NCBI RefSeq assembly: GCF_030272615.1
Contig: NC_081408.1
Coordinates: 614,278,977-614,342,976, forward strand
Reading direction: 5' to 3'
Origin: Cryptomeria japonica
Lineage: Eukaryota; Streptophyta; Pinopsida; Cupressales; Cupressaceae
DNA length: 64,000 nt
In this document: in pieces, positions 11,450 through 22,316 of the stretch
Numbering within the stretch: the stretch's first letter is position 1
Layout of the letters: the number at the start of each line of letters is the position of its first letter
The notes under the pieces: generated by a model
What the model was told of the DNA's origin: nothing
What the model saw: the letters and a program-made list of their open reading frames with translations, nothing else
The model's database searches: none
Position numbers and translations under genes: made by a program

Positions 11450-12318
11450 TGTTATCATTAACCTACAAAATGGCACAAAGATTTGAAGTTCGTGATTAAG
11501 AAAATTGGGAGAAAGGATGCTCAATTTATAGATTATGGAGGATGAAAATGGACGGTTGAGATGCATTCTAGAACAAAATTGATCAACGGTGGATACTGCT
11601 TAAGACAAAATTGATTGGGAGTTAAACTCATTTGATTGATGAGTTAACTGGGTTGAATGATCAGATGACTAAATAGATTGGTCAGTGAATTGAGTTGATT
11701 GGTTTGTTAACTGGATTTGATTGATTTGTTCCAAAAAGGTGATTGAGAGCTAGAAAAGGTGATTGGGGAGTTAACTGAGTTAACTGGGGAGATGATTGAT
11801 TTGATTGCTCAGTTGACTAAATTGATTGCTCAATTAGACTGAAAGTCAGTGGGAGTTAGATTTTCAACATGTGTTGTAGGAAATTCATTTGAAATTGCAT
11901 TTGATTTGAATTTTATTTTAATTTGGATTTTTGAAAAGTGAAATGCACATGTAATTTATTGATATTTGATGAAATTTAAATTTGGGGATTCAAATTTTAA
12001 ATTTTGAATTTGAAGAATAGATTAATTAATTAAATAATTTAAAGAAATTATTTAATCAGTAGAAATGGAATTTAATTAAATATTAAAGATTATTTAATTT
12101 AAAGGATATAATCAAAATTAATTAAATATTAAATAATTAATATAAAGAAAGGGTTAAATGATTACTTGATTAAGAAGATAGAAATGGGATAATTATTAAT
12201 ATTGAAATGCAATGATTAAAGGTAATTTAGAAGAATAAATTAGCTTAATCAAATAATTATTTAATTAATAAGACGAATAGTTAGTGCATGATCGATGAGA
12301 CATTTTTAGGTGTCTACA
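11450..12318 (-). repeat. 3' LTR of the old gypsy element
   Basis: The right end is firm: plus-strand GGTGTCTACA followed by a CT-rich purine-tract complement (TTTGCCTCTCTTTGAGACAATG). This matches the junction of the younger gypsy at 29860-29890. On the minus strand it begins TGTAGACACC. The left end is set at TGTTATCATTAACC (11450) from a similar LTR length and is uncertain. The LTR includes GTTAACTG/GATTGATT-rich degenerate repeats (11600-11840) and TTTAATTAA-rich sequence (12000-12270). Confidence 0.55.
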
Positions 12319-12827
12319 TTTGCCTCTCTTTGAGACAATGTCGGAATGATGTTGTTTCAAAGAAAAATAAAAATTTCCTGCCCCAACGACATTTAGGGTA
12401 TAAATATGCCTCCTTGGAAAATTGGTCCAAAAATTATGGAATTGAGACCAATTTAATGATACCATGCTAGTGACAAATAGTTTCCAGTTTCGCACAATTT
12501 CGAGTCCATTTGATTGACCTACAAGTGTCTCAAGGTTCAAGGGGAGCACGACCGTTTTGGAGGTAAAAACCCTAATTTTGGCCTATAAATAGAAATTTCA
12601 ACCCCTCATTTGCTCATTTGCATTCTTTTGAGTTCATATCTTTCATAGTGATTTTAAAGCTTTATGCGAGTGTTTGAGTACAATGGCTAGCTTTAGAGCA
12701 CGAGTTCATTTTTTTGAGTGAGTTTGATCGTACCAACATCCACCTGGCACTAAAGGCATGGTAAGTTTTCTAAAAAAATTGCTCATTTTTTGCCTCGTTT
12801 TCAAATTTTCTGAATTTTGCAAGAGAC

Positions 12828-13067
12828 CACGGGGACTTCATTTAGTGAACCTGGGTTATAGCATGTGCATTCATGCCATACTAAATAATCCCCCTATTTT
12901 CAAAAAATATTGCCCTAAACTCGTTTTTTGTCACCCCCTACCAATACCACGGGGGCTTCACTTAGTGAACCTAGGTTATATCACCTGCATTCATGGAATG
13001 CTAAAGAATCCCCCTATTTTCAAAAAATATTTCCCTAAACTCCTTTTTTTCCACCCCCTCCCAATAC
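12828..13067. repeat. two tandem ~120-bp repeats in the old gypsy 3' region
   Basis: The segment from CCACGGGGACTTCATTTAGT (about 12828) to ACCCCCTACCAATAC recurs from CACGGGGGCTTCACTTAGT (about 12950) to CCCCTCCCAATAC. The period is about 120 bp. Further diverged pieces (TTAAAAGCCCCCCTATTT) follow to about 13330. Repeats in the same place, between LTR and PMD gene, occur in the younger gypsy at 30762-30975. Confidence 0.75.
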
Positions 13068-13330
13068 ACATCCTGAATTAAAAGCCCCCCTATTTGCACA
13101 AAATATTTCATTTTTTCATAGCCCACATTAAAAAAAACCCTATTTTCACTGATGGGCAATATATTGCACCCTCGTTTTTGGGATGTTAAACCCCCCAATA
13201 TGAATGCACATGATATGATATTTCCTATTTAGTGAAGCCCCATGCCCAATACACAACTTGAATTAAAAGCCCCCCTATTTTTACCAAATATTGTATTTTT
13301 CATAGCCTGAATTAAAAATCCCCCTATTGT

Positions 13331-13821
13331 CAAGAATCAAAGGGCCTGTTATAATGTTGCAGAGGATGATAGTAATGTATTTCATCATAAAGCACATTTG
13401 GATTTGGTTTATAAAATGAACTTAAGAAAAAGGGATTTGTCCTGCATTGAAAAAGTAAACATATCATGTTCGTTAGATGATAGAGTAGAGTGCATCTCAT
13501 AATGGTTAAATAAACAAGTAGATTTCATATTGTAATGAAAGGAAGTATATAAGTTGCATATGTTCAAGATTAAGGGTTAATTGATGATAAGTACAGTAAT
13601 CAAGTGAGTAAAATGGTATTGCTTATGTTAGTTGTAATAAGTAATGACATTAAGGTACCCTAGAGAGATAGTAGTTATGATTGTGATGTTTTTCTGCTTG
13701 CATAATTAGTTAATATGTTTATAATTCATGTTCCTAATAATTAATGTTAGTGGATGTAAGTGTCGACGATGTTAAGTGTTGCATTAGTTGTAAATAAGAA
13801 AAAAAATTATCTCCATTTAGT
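13331..13821. other. spacer of the old gypsy, no gene seen
   Basis: AT-rich sequence lies between the tandem repeats and the PMD exon. It ends in TCTCCATTTAG at 13811-13820, a plausible splice acceptor for the exon that follows on the plus strand. Confidence 0.4.
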
Positions 13822-14038
13822 ATGAATAGTCCAATCAAGGAGAGGACACTTGAGACTCAACAGATCATTGAGGTCTATCTCCCTGGTTGTGTGCTCAGAC
13901 AGTTCGGAGAGATACAAGGAGTACTCGATGCTACAACTTATTTTGCGAGGATTGCTCGAGAGGTTAGTGATTGGGGAGCCTACATTGAGGCTCACATTGC
14001 ATTTGTGGAGTTTTACAATTTGAGACTATTAGACATAA
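13822..14038 (+). pseudogene. plant mobile domain (PMD) gene, C-terminal piece of the domain
   Basis: This plus-strand exon starts at ATG 13822, after an AG at 13819-13820, and stays open to the copia LTR at 14039. The phrase EVYLPGCVLRQFGEIQGV is typical of the C-terminal part of the plant mobile domain (aminotransferase-like PMD family), where an RQFG motif closes the domain. PMD proteins include host MAIL1/MAIN factors and many transposon-borne copies. This one lies antisense to the gypsy element around it. The open frame ends at the inserted LTR, and a Ser/acidic C-terminal tail appears on the far side (26543 onwards). Confidence 0.6.
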
Positions 14039-15404
14039 TGTGCCACTGAGAGGGGGGGTGAATCAATGATTTACAAAATTTTCCCTTTTCTATCCTATGT
14101 GTGTATATCGGTTAACAGATTTAACAGAAAGCAGACTTACCGGTTAGATGGGAGACTAACACAAATGCAATCACACATGAAAGGGATGTCACAAAACACC
14201 AAATGTATGAGGAAAACCTAAGATGGAAAAAACCTCAGTGAGAAATGTTGTTGGAGACTACTACTCCAATCCAACCTCACAATGCAAATCTCATTACAAT
14301 GTTTAGGGTACCAACCCAAGGAGCACCAACCCCTGATTTAGGGCACCAACCCAAGGAGAACCAACCCCTGCACCAAGCTTCAACTGAGTGATCTTTAATG
14401 AACATAATCAACTACAGAAGTTATAGCCTTGTTACAAAAGGAGCTTTGTAATTCTTATGCAAATCTCTCTACCGGTTCTCCTCTCTCCAATTCTCTATCA
14501 GTTCTCTGCTCACCTCTCAGCTGCAACACAATCTCCTGATGCAACTTACTCTCTGCTACACCTTTACCAGTTCAATCACTTCTTCTTCTTTGTTGGTTCT
14601 ACTCTCTATTGATTCTCTCTTCTCTCTGCTACACCGCTGCTCGCCACCATCGGTCTTGATAACTTAGTCAAATCCCTACCATCTGATTCTTGCTAGTTCT
14701 CAGCTTGTCTTCTCTGCAATCTTTTATGACTCTTCTCTATCAGTTCTTTCCTCACCGGTATCCTCCTCTCACATACTCATTTACAGACTATCGGTTGCCT
14801 CACTCTTACCGGTTGAACTCTTCAACCCGATTCTCTCTCACATAGTCTCTCCTTTGATACTCATTGAGCACTTGACTGACTTCTTCTCTCACATGCAGTA
14901 ACACTCTCTCATTTAGCAGCAACACCTTCATAAATTTAGACTTGCCTATTTATCAACAAGCCTTCCCGCCAAAAACAAATTCAAACTTCAGGTGGTTAGT
15001 GTTTCTTCATTGATCTCGAGGAAAACTAAATCCAATCAGATCTCTTTAGATCTGATCGCCTTGATTGATGAACTGAAACACATCAATCAACCCTGACATT
15101 GTCATGCCTTACGAAACACATCATCCATATTTAGCAATCTGCGTTTAATCTGTCAGGTGATCTCTTGGTCAATCACCAAGAACGGTTTCGCGATTTCCTT
15201 CACCTACCTCAATCTGGTCAATCAGTCTATCCTGGATCTATGTTGTCTATTTCACCTCGAATCGCAAACCTCTGCTACACAACCCATGAATCATGCAGCC
15301 GACATAAATGTCGACCTTCCACCATCTACCTCGCAGACAGACACTTCATCAACACACCACATTGACCTATGCATGCATGCTTGCCACTTCAACTCCACGT
15401 AGCC

Positions 15405-15430
15405 GGGTAAGTGCACAAAGATGGTGGTCA
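15405..15430 (+). repeat. left terminal inverted repeat
   Basis: GGGTAAGTGCACAAAGATGGTGGTCA, written here as GGGTAA plus GTGCACAAAGATGGTGGTCA. The 20-bp core is identical to the right end. The three bases after GGG differ between the two ends. Confidence 0.85.
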
Positions 15431-16260
15431 AAAAGGGGGGTATAAGTGAACACTTTTTTTCTGAAATCAGGTGAACCTGAACTTGGAGGCAAAATTTGAA
15501 AGCCATCCACTCAAGATATGAAGATAATCAAAGAACAAATATTGTAGTACTCTGAATCTAGTTTCCAAACTACTAAACTATTTCAAAATTGGATAAGATT
15601 AAAGGGGTCAAATCCTTCGCGCATGAAAAACTGACCCTGATTTTTTCTGAAAAACATAACATAGTGTCTGACATGTGCATCAAAAAAGTCATAGTTAGAT
15701 TTAGTATTTTGACAAATCCTTTGGCAAAAATATAGTTAAGAGTGAGCACTAGAAGATGTGTATTTTTTTGTAATTTTTGTTGAGTATTTGTTTTTTTATG
15801 ATTTTTCCAATCAAGCACATCCTGAAAATTAGGTACATGTTCGTGCATGAAGTATAAGTTGCACTAAACAAATCAAAAATACAATTTTTTTTTTTTAAAT
15901 TGTAAAGAATCAAGTGCACTACAATAATATATAATTTTTTTAAAATTTGGATAAGTATATCAAAAGTTATTCAAAAAATGGTGCACCTATGTCTGTGAGA
16001 ACTATGGAGACACTGGTAAAAGAAATTCAATAATAATATGTTATTGTTGTTCAAATTGAAAAAAAATTATATGGTTAGAAAGCTCAGAAGATGGGTGAAA
16101 ATATGGTGGAAATTTTAGAAATATGCACTTGATGAATTGTAAACCTGATGATGACAAAGTAGATAAACCAAGTTGATAAAATAAAACACGTCACAAATGA
16201 GAGAAATGGAGGGAAATCAAACTTCCAATCCAGGCCTATTTCCAAGCCTAAACAGTCAAA
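15431..16260. other. left non-coding arm of the DNA transposon
   Basis: AT-rich sequence without an open frame of note. It separates the terminal repeat from the palindrome array. Confidence 0.5.
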
Positions 16261-16390
16261 AGGGCATATGGAGTACTTATGGTTTAAAAAGCGCGTACGG
16301 GGTACTTATAGTGTAAGCAACGCATACGCGCTTGTTTCCCTATAAACAGCATGTACACGCTAACTTTACTATAAACAGCGCGTACGCGCT
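16261..16390. repeat. left subterminal palindrome array, 29-bp pitch
   Basis: Five copies of a 14-bp palindromic motif start at 16261, 16290, 16319, 16348 and 16377, exactly 29 bp apart. The last, AGCGCGTACGCGCT, is a perfect palindrome. The others differ mainly by C/T or G/A changes (AGCATGTACACGCT, for example). Between them lies AT-rich linker such as CTTATAGTGTA. Regularly spaced subterminal motifs bind element-encoded proteins in CACTA and Mutator-type transposons; the same role is inferred here. Confidence 0.85.
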
Positions 16391-16394
16391 ACTG

Positions 16395-16612
16395 TATAAT
16401 ATGATATTCTATATATAATATGTGTATATACATATAATATATGTAATATATAATATGTGTATAATATGATATTCTATATATAATATGCATATATACATAT
16501 AATATATGTAATATATAATATGTGTATAATATGATATTGTATATATAATGTGTATAATATGATATTGTATATATAATATATGTATATATATATATATAAT
16601 ATATTAAACATA
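16395..16612. repeat. AT-rich minisatellite
   Basis: Repeated units of TATAATATGATATTCTATA and TACATATAATATATGTAATA form an array with a longer period of about 70 bp on the left and a shorter one on the right. The peptides it would encode (Tyr/Ile only) are artefacts. Confidence 0.85.
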
Positions 16613-16660
16613 TATACACATGTAAGTGTATAGTCTCCCCCTCTCAAATGCATATAAGGC

Positions 16661-16661
<1 letters not shown>

Positions 16662-16707
<46 letters not shown>
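16662..16707. repeat. (CT)n microsatellite
   Basis: About 23 CT units, followed by C-rich pyrimidine sequence to about 16760. Confidence 0.95.
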
Positions 16708-16709
<2 letters not shown>

Positions 16710-17137
16710 CCCCTCCATACCCCATCCCTCTTTCTCTTCTTCTCTCCCTCCCTTTCTCCATACCCCACTGCAACTGTGTCTGTACTTCTATAGAAGTAAG
16801 TGAATTTATTTCTTGTCAGCAACTTCCTCTTTGATTTTTATCATGTATGCTCTCCTAAGAAAATTGACTGATGGATTTGTGTGTGTATATTGAATAGGAG
16901 GAATAGGGTTTGAAATTGAACCATGGATGTATTACCATGACAAACAAGGAAACTTGTAGCAATATTCTTCTCGAATGTGTTTTTAATGAGCTGAGCAGAT
17001 GTAGAAAATAGTGTCAACAAAGCAACATGATGAGTTAGAGTACCTGCAATATGTTTTTTAGAAGGAAACAACAGGTAGGAAGAGAAAGAGGGAGAGTAAC
17101 ATAGATGATGTCATGTAGAATGATAGTGGTGGGTATG

Positions 17138-17499
17138 CGAGAGTTCCCCTCTTCTCTCTCTCTCTCCCTCCCTCTACCTCTCTCCCTCTCTCCACCTTCC
17201 CTCCCCCCTCTTCTCTCCCTCCCTCTACCTCTCTTCCTCTCTCTACCTTCCCTCCCCCCTCTCTCTCTCTCTCCCTCTCTCTCCCTCTCCCTCCTTCCCT
17301 CTCTCTCTCTCTCGCTCTCTCTCCCTCTCCCTCTCCCCTCTCCTCTCCCTCCCTCCCCCTACTCTCCCTTTCCTTTCCTAGATACCCCTTCTTCTCTCCC
17401 ACCCCCCCTCTTATCTCCCTCTCTCCCTCTCTCTCCTCGCCCCTCTCCTCTCCCTCCCTCTCCCTCCCCCCTCTCTCTCTCTCCCTCTCCCCTCTCCTC
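17138..17499. repeat. pyrimidine-rich CTCTCCC repeat, cut by the assembly gap
   Basis: Irregular CTCTCTCCCTCC repeats run into the N block. The open frames across it are low-complexity Ser/Pro/Leu or Arg/Glu/Gly and not genes. Confidence 0.9.
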
Positions 17500-17999
17500 N
17501 NNNNNNNNNNNNNNNNNNNNNNNNNNNNNNNNNNNNNNNNNNNNNNNNNNNNNNNNNNNNNNNNNNNNNNNNNNNNNNNNNNNNNNNNNNNNNNNNNNNN
17601 NNNNNNNNNNNNNNNNNNNNNNNNNNNNNNNNNNNNNNNNNNNNNNNNNNNNNNNNNNNNNNNNNNNNNNNNNNNNNNNNNNNNNNNNNNNNNNNNNNNN
17701 NNNNNNNNNNNNNNNNNNNNNNNNNNNNNNNNNNNNNNNNNNNNNNNNNNNNNNNNNNNNNNNNNNNNNNNNNNNNNNNNNNNNNNNNNNNNNNNNNNNN
17801 NNNNNNNNNNNNNNNNNNNNNNNNNNNNNNNNNNNNNNNNNNNNNNNNNNNNNNNNNNNNNNNNNNNNNNNNNNNNNNNNNNNNNNNNNNNNNNNNNNNN
17901 NNNNNNNNNNNNNNNNNNNNNNNNNNNNNNNNNNNNNNNNNNNNNNNNNNNNNNNNNNNNNNNNNNNNNNNNNNNNNNNNNNNNNNNNNNNNNNNNNNN
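17500..17999. other. assembly gap (500 N)
   Basis: Exactly 500 N, so probably a fixed-size placeholder of unknown true length. It follows a pyrimidine tract that sequencing often fails to cross. The 5' exons of the plus-strand gene at 18142 may be hidden here. Confidence 1.
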
Positions 18000-18003
18000 A
18001 AGG

Positions 18004-18184
18004 AGCACGTACGCGGTAATTATTACTCATAAGCACATACGGGGTACTATTCCCATTATTTGTTACCCTGCGATAACATTTTTTTGGCTTAGTAGCGCAT
18101 ACGCACTACTTATCAGTCCAGAATGGGAAAAAAGAATATCATTGGGCTTGTCAACATTTTATGGTCTAATAGCACATACATGGT
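18004..18184. repeat. internal copies of the 14-bp palindrome
   Basis: AGCACGTACGCGGT (18004), AGCACATACGGGGT (18032), AGCGCATACGCACT (18094) and AGCACATACATGGT (18171) match the subterminal motif. They lie just upstream of the plus-strand gene. Spacing is 28, 62 and 77 bp, less regular than near the ends. Confidence 0.75.
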
Positions 18185-19255
18185 TTATAGACACAGTTTT
18201 AGTTGCCCAAGAGCCTCAACGGCCTCAAAAGAATTTTTTGAGGTCGTTGAAGGCCCCACAACATTTTTGGAATTCCACTGAGGCTGGACATGGTAAGGGA
18301 GAGCACGATGGTGCAGGAGCATCTGTGAAAAGAGCCCTAGCTAGGGAAGAATTGAAGTACGAAGGTGGTGCTGAGTTGATAGATGCAGAAACAATTGTGC
18401 GATGGTGTAAGTCTACGATGGGTCCAGGTAATCCAGGTACGTCATTGGTTCATAGATATTTTTGGTTGATCACTGAATCTAACATTGAAAACTATCTAGA
18501 TTGTTGTATAGTTGCAGGATCGAGTGACATGCACTCATTTATGAATTCAAATTCAAGTTCACTAGTAATTTATATGAGACAGATGGTATGTTTTTGCTCT
18601 TCATGCATGTATTATTTGTGGGAAGAATGTGAATCACAAGAGTGGGTTGACAAATGGTCTTGTAGACCGTTGGTTCCCATTGATTCATATCAAATTCCCA
18701 AAGCACTACAATTGAGCCAGATGGAGACATCAGTGGATTTTGACCATGTATCCGACTATTGGATTCAGGTGATTTTTTGAGTTAATTTTTTTGCAATTAT
18801 TCTTTTTGGTTCATTTTGTTGTACATCATACTTTATTTTTGGTATTAATTAACACTTTATAAAATGCAGGTCATGTGTATGCAGTTGTTGCAAAAGAGAA
18901 CAATGAAGAAGGAAAAGATTACTATTTGTGTAATTGTGTTGAGCCTAAAAGAAAATTGACAACCACAATCATTGACAGAGAAGGTATTGAGTACCCAATA
19001 GGGTCTATTGTCATGACAGGAACATGGCTTCGGAGATACCCTATCAAGAATTATGTTGTTTGGTTGTTTGAGGACTTTGAAACACACAGACATATTCTTC
19101 ATTTCTCTAACCTTGTTGTTGCAACAAATATTCATTTGATGAAGTATCGTGGTAGACCTCATAACAAGATTTTATGGAAAGTTCATGAATCTGACCACGA
19201 GGCAATACTTGACACAATACGGGTTAGAGATGATCCTGAAGGCTCACTTGATTGA
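18142..19255 (+). CDS. putative transposase-like gene, C-terminal exons
   Basis: The first exon is open from about 18142 to 18768 without a stop (209 codons). It is followed by a short intron (18769-18869, GT...AG with TATAAAATGCAG before the acceptor) and a second exon to the stop at 19253-19255. The key phrase is HFWNSTEAGHGKGEHDGAGA followed by VKRAL (from about 18264). From memory, a GHGKGxxDGxGAxxKR stretch recurs in proteins of animal and plant mobile elements with an RNase H-like catalytic core; I cannot name the family. The second exon has DYYLCNCVEP and a compact C-terminal domain ending DDPEGSLD. The exons join one base out of phase, so a small indel or another splice site is likely. 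The 5' exons are missing or in the gap. Confidence 0.55.
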
Positions 19256-19309
19256 TTCTACAGTTCAGAGTAGAATGATTTTGAGAATTTTGTATAAATC
19301 ATCGACGAA

Positions 19310-19660
19310 TTGTTCTATATTCATTTTTTGTATATATAAATGCCCATGAGATTATTTTTACATGTCCAGGGGCATAATTTTGTATAGTTAAATGGCAATG
19401 AGCTGATTTGTACATATGTACATGCCAAATTTTGTATATTAAAATGGCGATGAGTTGAATCACACATATTGTAATGCCAAATTTTGTATAAAATCCCATG
19501 AGATGATTTGTATATTAAAATGGCGATGAGTTGAATCGCACATATTGTAATTCCAAATCTTGTATAAAAGCCCATGAGATGATTTATAAGACATTTTTTT
19601 GTATAATCAAATAGCCAAGAGCTGATTTGACCATATTTAGAGGCAAATTTTTGAATAATA
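19310..19660. repeat. short tandem repeats downstream of the plus-strand gene
   Basis: ATGCCAAATTTTGTATA-like units alternate with GGCGATGAGTTGAATC and CCCATGAGATGATTTGTA, recurring at roughly 37 and 75 bp. They probably form part of the 3' untranslated region. Confidence 0.7.
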
Positions 19661-19849
19661 TGTGATAATGTTTTGTGACTATTTTGTGTGTCAATGTTTT
19701 GTGACTATGTTTTGAGTATATGTGATGTGTCCCTAGTCAATCATGAGCATTCTTGATTCTTGTATAATCATGGAGAATTATTTGAGTCATTATCGGGTCA
19801 TAGGGGTCATAGATTGAGACTAGATACAATTTGAGCAAAAATTGTAATT

Positions 19850-21825
19850 GTTGTCAAAAAAATTGTCAAAAAAGTTGCCAAGCAACTTCTACATTGCGTC
19901 GATACGTTATGACTCTCGATGTTCCAGTGCTTTGGGATGCATGACAGGGGCATGCCTATCATAAACCTGCCCACCTGGACGCACTTGCGACGTCGGTTTG
20001 TGCACACGACAAACCGAATCAATTCTAGCCAATCTTGCAACTTTGCATTGCATGCAACTGACAGTTTTGGAGCAGGCCAAAAAATGCTACCAATTGACAA
20101 AGGCTCTGACTCATCAAAAATCAAGATAGGCCATTGTAGAGGAGCCTCACGCAACCCCACATGATCAAACGAATCGACCATATGTGTCCTGGATTTGAAG
20201 AAATGGTCCGTCAAATTTTGACAATTTTTTGGACTCAGGGCACTTGAGAGATCGTACCGGTATGGTATGACTCTCGACGTTCCGGCTCTTTGGGATGCAT
20301 GACATGGTCATGTCTAGAGTAAACCTACCCACCTGGACGCGCTCGCGATGTCATTTTGTGCACATGACGAACCATATCAATTCTAGCCAATCTTGCAACT
20401 TTGCATTGCATGCAACTGACAGTTTTTGGAGCAAGCAAAAAAATGCTACCAATTGAAAATGGCTCCGACTCATCAAAAACCGAGACAGGCCATTGTAGAG
20501 GAGCCTCATGCAACCCCATGGGATCAAACAAATTGACCATATGTGTCCTGGATTTGAAGAAACAGTCCGTCAAATTTTGATAATTTTTTGGACTCGGGGC
20601 ACTTGAGAGATCGCACCAGTATGGTATGACTCTCGACATTCTGGTGCTTTGGGATGTACGAAAAGGTCATGCCTAGCATAAACTTGCCCACCCAGAAACG
20701 TGCGCGACATCGGTTTGTGCACACGATGAACCGAATCAATTCTAGCCAATCTTCCAACTTTGCATTGCATGCAACTGATGGTTTTTGGAGCAGGCGAAAA
20801 AATGCTACCAATTGAAAATGACTCCAACTCATCAAAAACTGAGATAGGCCATTGTAGAGGAGCCTCATGCGACCCCACAGAATCAAACAGATCAACCATA
20901 TGTATCCTGGATTTGAAGAAATAGTTTGTCAAATTTTGACATTTTTTTGGACTCAGGGCTATTGAGAGATCGCACCGGTACGGTATGACTCTCAATGTTC
21001 CGGTGCTTTGGGATGCATGAAAAGGTCATGCCTGGCGTAAACTTGCCCACTCAGATGAGCTCGTGACATTGGTTTGTGTACACGACAAACTGAATCAATT
21101 CTAGCCAATCTTGCAACTTTGCATTGCATGCAACTAACAGTTTTTGGAGCAAGTGAAAAAATGATACCAATTGAAAATGGCTCTGACTCATCAAAAAACA
21201 AGACAGACCATTGTAGAGGAGCCTCACACGACCCCATGGGATCAAACGGATCGACCATATGTGTTTAGGCTTTGAAGAAACAGTCCATCAAATTTTAACA
21301 TTTTTTTGGACTCAGGGCACTTGAGAGAATGCACCAGTACGATATGACTCTCGATGTTCCAGCGCTTTGGGATGTACAACAGGGTCATTCCTAGTGTAAA
21401 CCTACCCACCCAGACGCACTCACAATGTCAGTTTGTGCACACAATGAACCGGATCAATTCTAGCCAATCTTGCAACTTTGCATTGCATGCAACTGACAGT
21501 TTTTGGAGCAAGCAAAAAAATGCTACCAATTGAAAATGGCTCTGACTCATCAAAAACTGAGACAGGCCATTGTAGAGGAGCCTCACGCGACCCCATGAGA
21601 TCAAACGGATCGACCATATGTATCCTAGATTTGAAGAAACAAGCTGTCAAATTTTGACAATTTTTTGGACTCAAGGCAATTGAGAGATTGCACCGATACT
21701 GTATGACTCTCAACGTTCTGGCGCTTTGGGATGCACGACAGGGGCATGCCTAACATAAACCTGCCCACCCAGACATGCTCGCAATGTCAGTTGTGCACAC
21801 AACAAACAAAATTTGACCATTGCGA
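19850..21825. repeat. 359-bp tandem array, about 5.5 units
   Basis: The anchor CTTTGGGATG recurs at 19930, 20288, 20647, 21006, 21365 and 21724, with a period of 358-359 bp. The first and last units are partial. Units share GCATTGCATGCAACT and GGCCATTGTAGAGGAGCCTC-like blocks and differ by scattered substitutions. On the minus strand each unit stays open for about 90-140 codons with a conserved reading (for example EAPLQWP, SIGSIF), but frames do not join across units. The array lies between the two convergent genes of the DNA transposon. Confidence 0.95.
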
Positions 21826-21854
21826 GCATGAGGGTGCTCTCGCACCAAACACAT

Positions 21855-22180
21855 TGTTGTTTATATTCATATTGTCAATTTTTGTTGTCTATATTCATAT
21901 TGTTGATTACATATGCAAATATTCATTTAAATTTATAAAAGGGCAGCCACCAAATACAACAAATACACAATAATGAACTTAATACAAGGAGTTTTGTAGG
22001 GTTAATTCAACATTTTAGAAATTTTATCAAATCATATTCCACGATTGCAATATTTTATATCATATATTTTTGTTGTTTATATTCATATTGTTGATTACAT
22101 ATGCAAATATTCATTTAAATTTATAAAAGGACAACCACAAAATACAATGAATACAAAATAATGAACTCATTACACATTTA
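21855..22180. repeat. direct repeat, 188-bp period
   Basis: TTCATATTGTTGATTACATA and the following CAAATATTCATTTAAATTTATAAAAGG-type sequence occur twice, with TGTTGATTAC at 21901 and 22089. This is AT-rich non-coding sequence between the 359-bp array and the minus-strand gene. Confidence 0.8.
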
Positions 22181-22316
22181 TTGGATTGAATATCGATATT
22201 TATATATATATAAAAAGGCATGTCTGCCAAGTCAATACAAGTATTACAAAAATGTGGCATATGCCATGTACAAATCGATATACAATAAAAATGTAGAATA
22301 TATCTACATGTATTGG

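Noticed and set aside
16389-16822. Tyr/Ile and Arg/Glu frames
   Set aside because: They are products of the AT minisatellite and the (CT)n tract.
17058-18036. Long open frames across the pyrimidine tract and the N block
   Set aside because: They exist only because N and CT repeats contain no stops; the residues are Ser/Pro/Leu or Arg/Glu/Gly repeats.
19807-21713. Row of similar minus-strand frames of 90-140 codons
   Set aside because: They follow the 359-bp repeat unit. No start, splice pattern or known domain supports a gene, and frames do not join between units.
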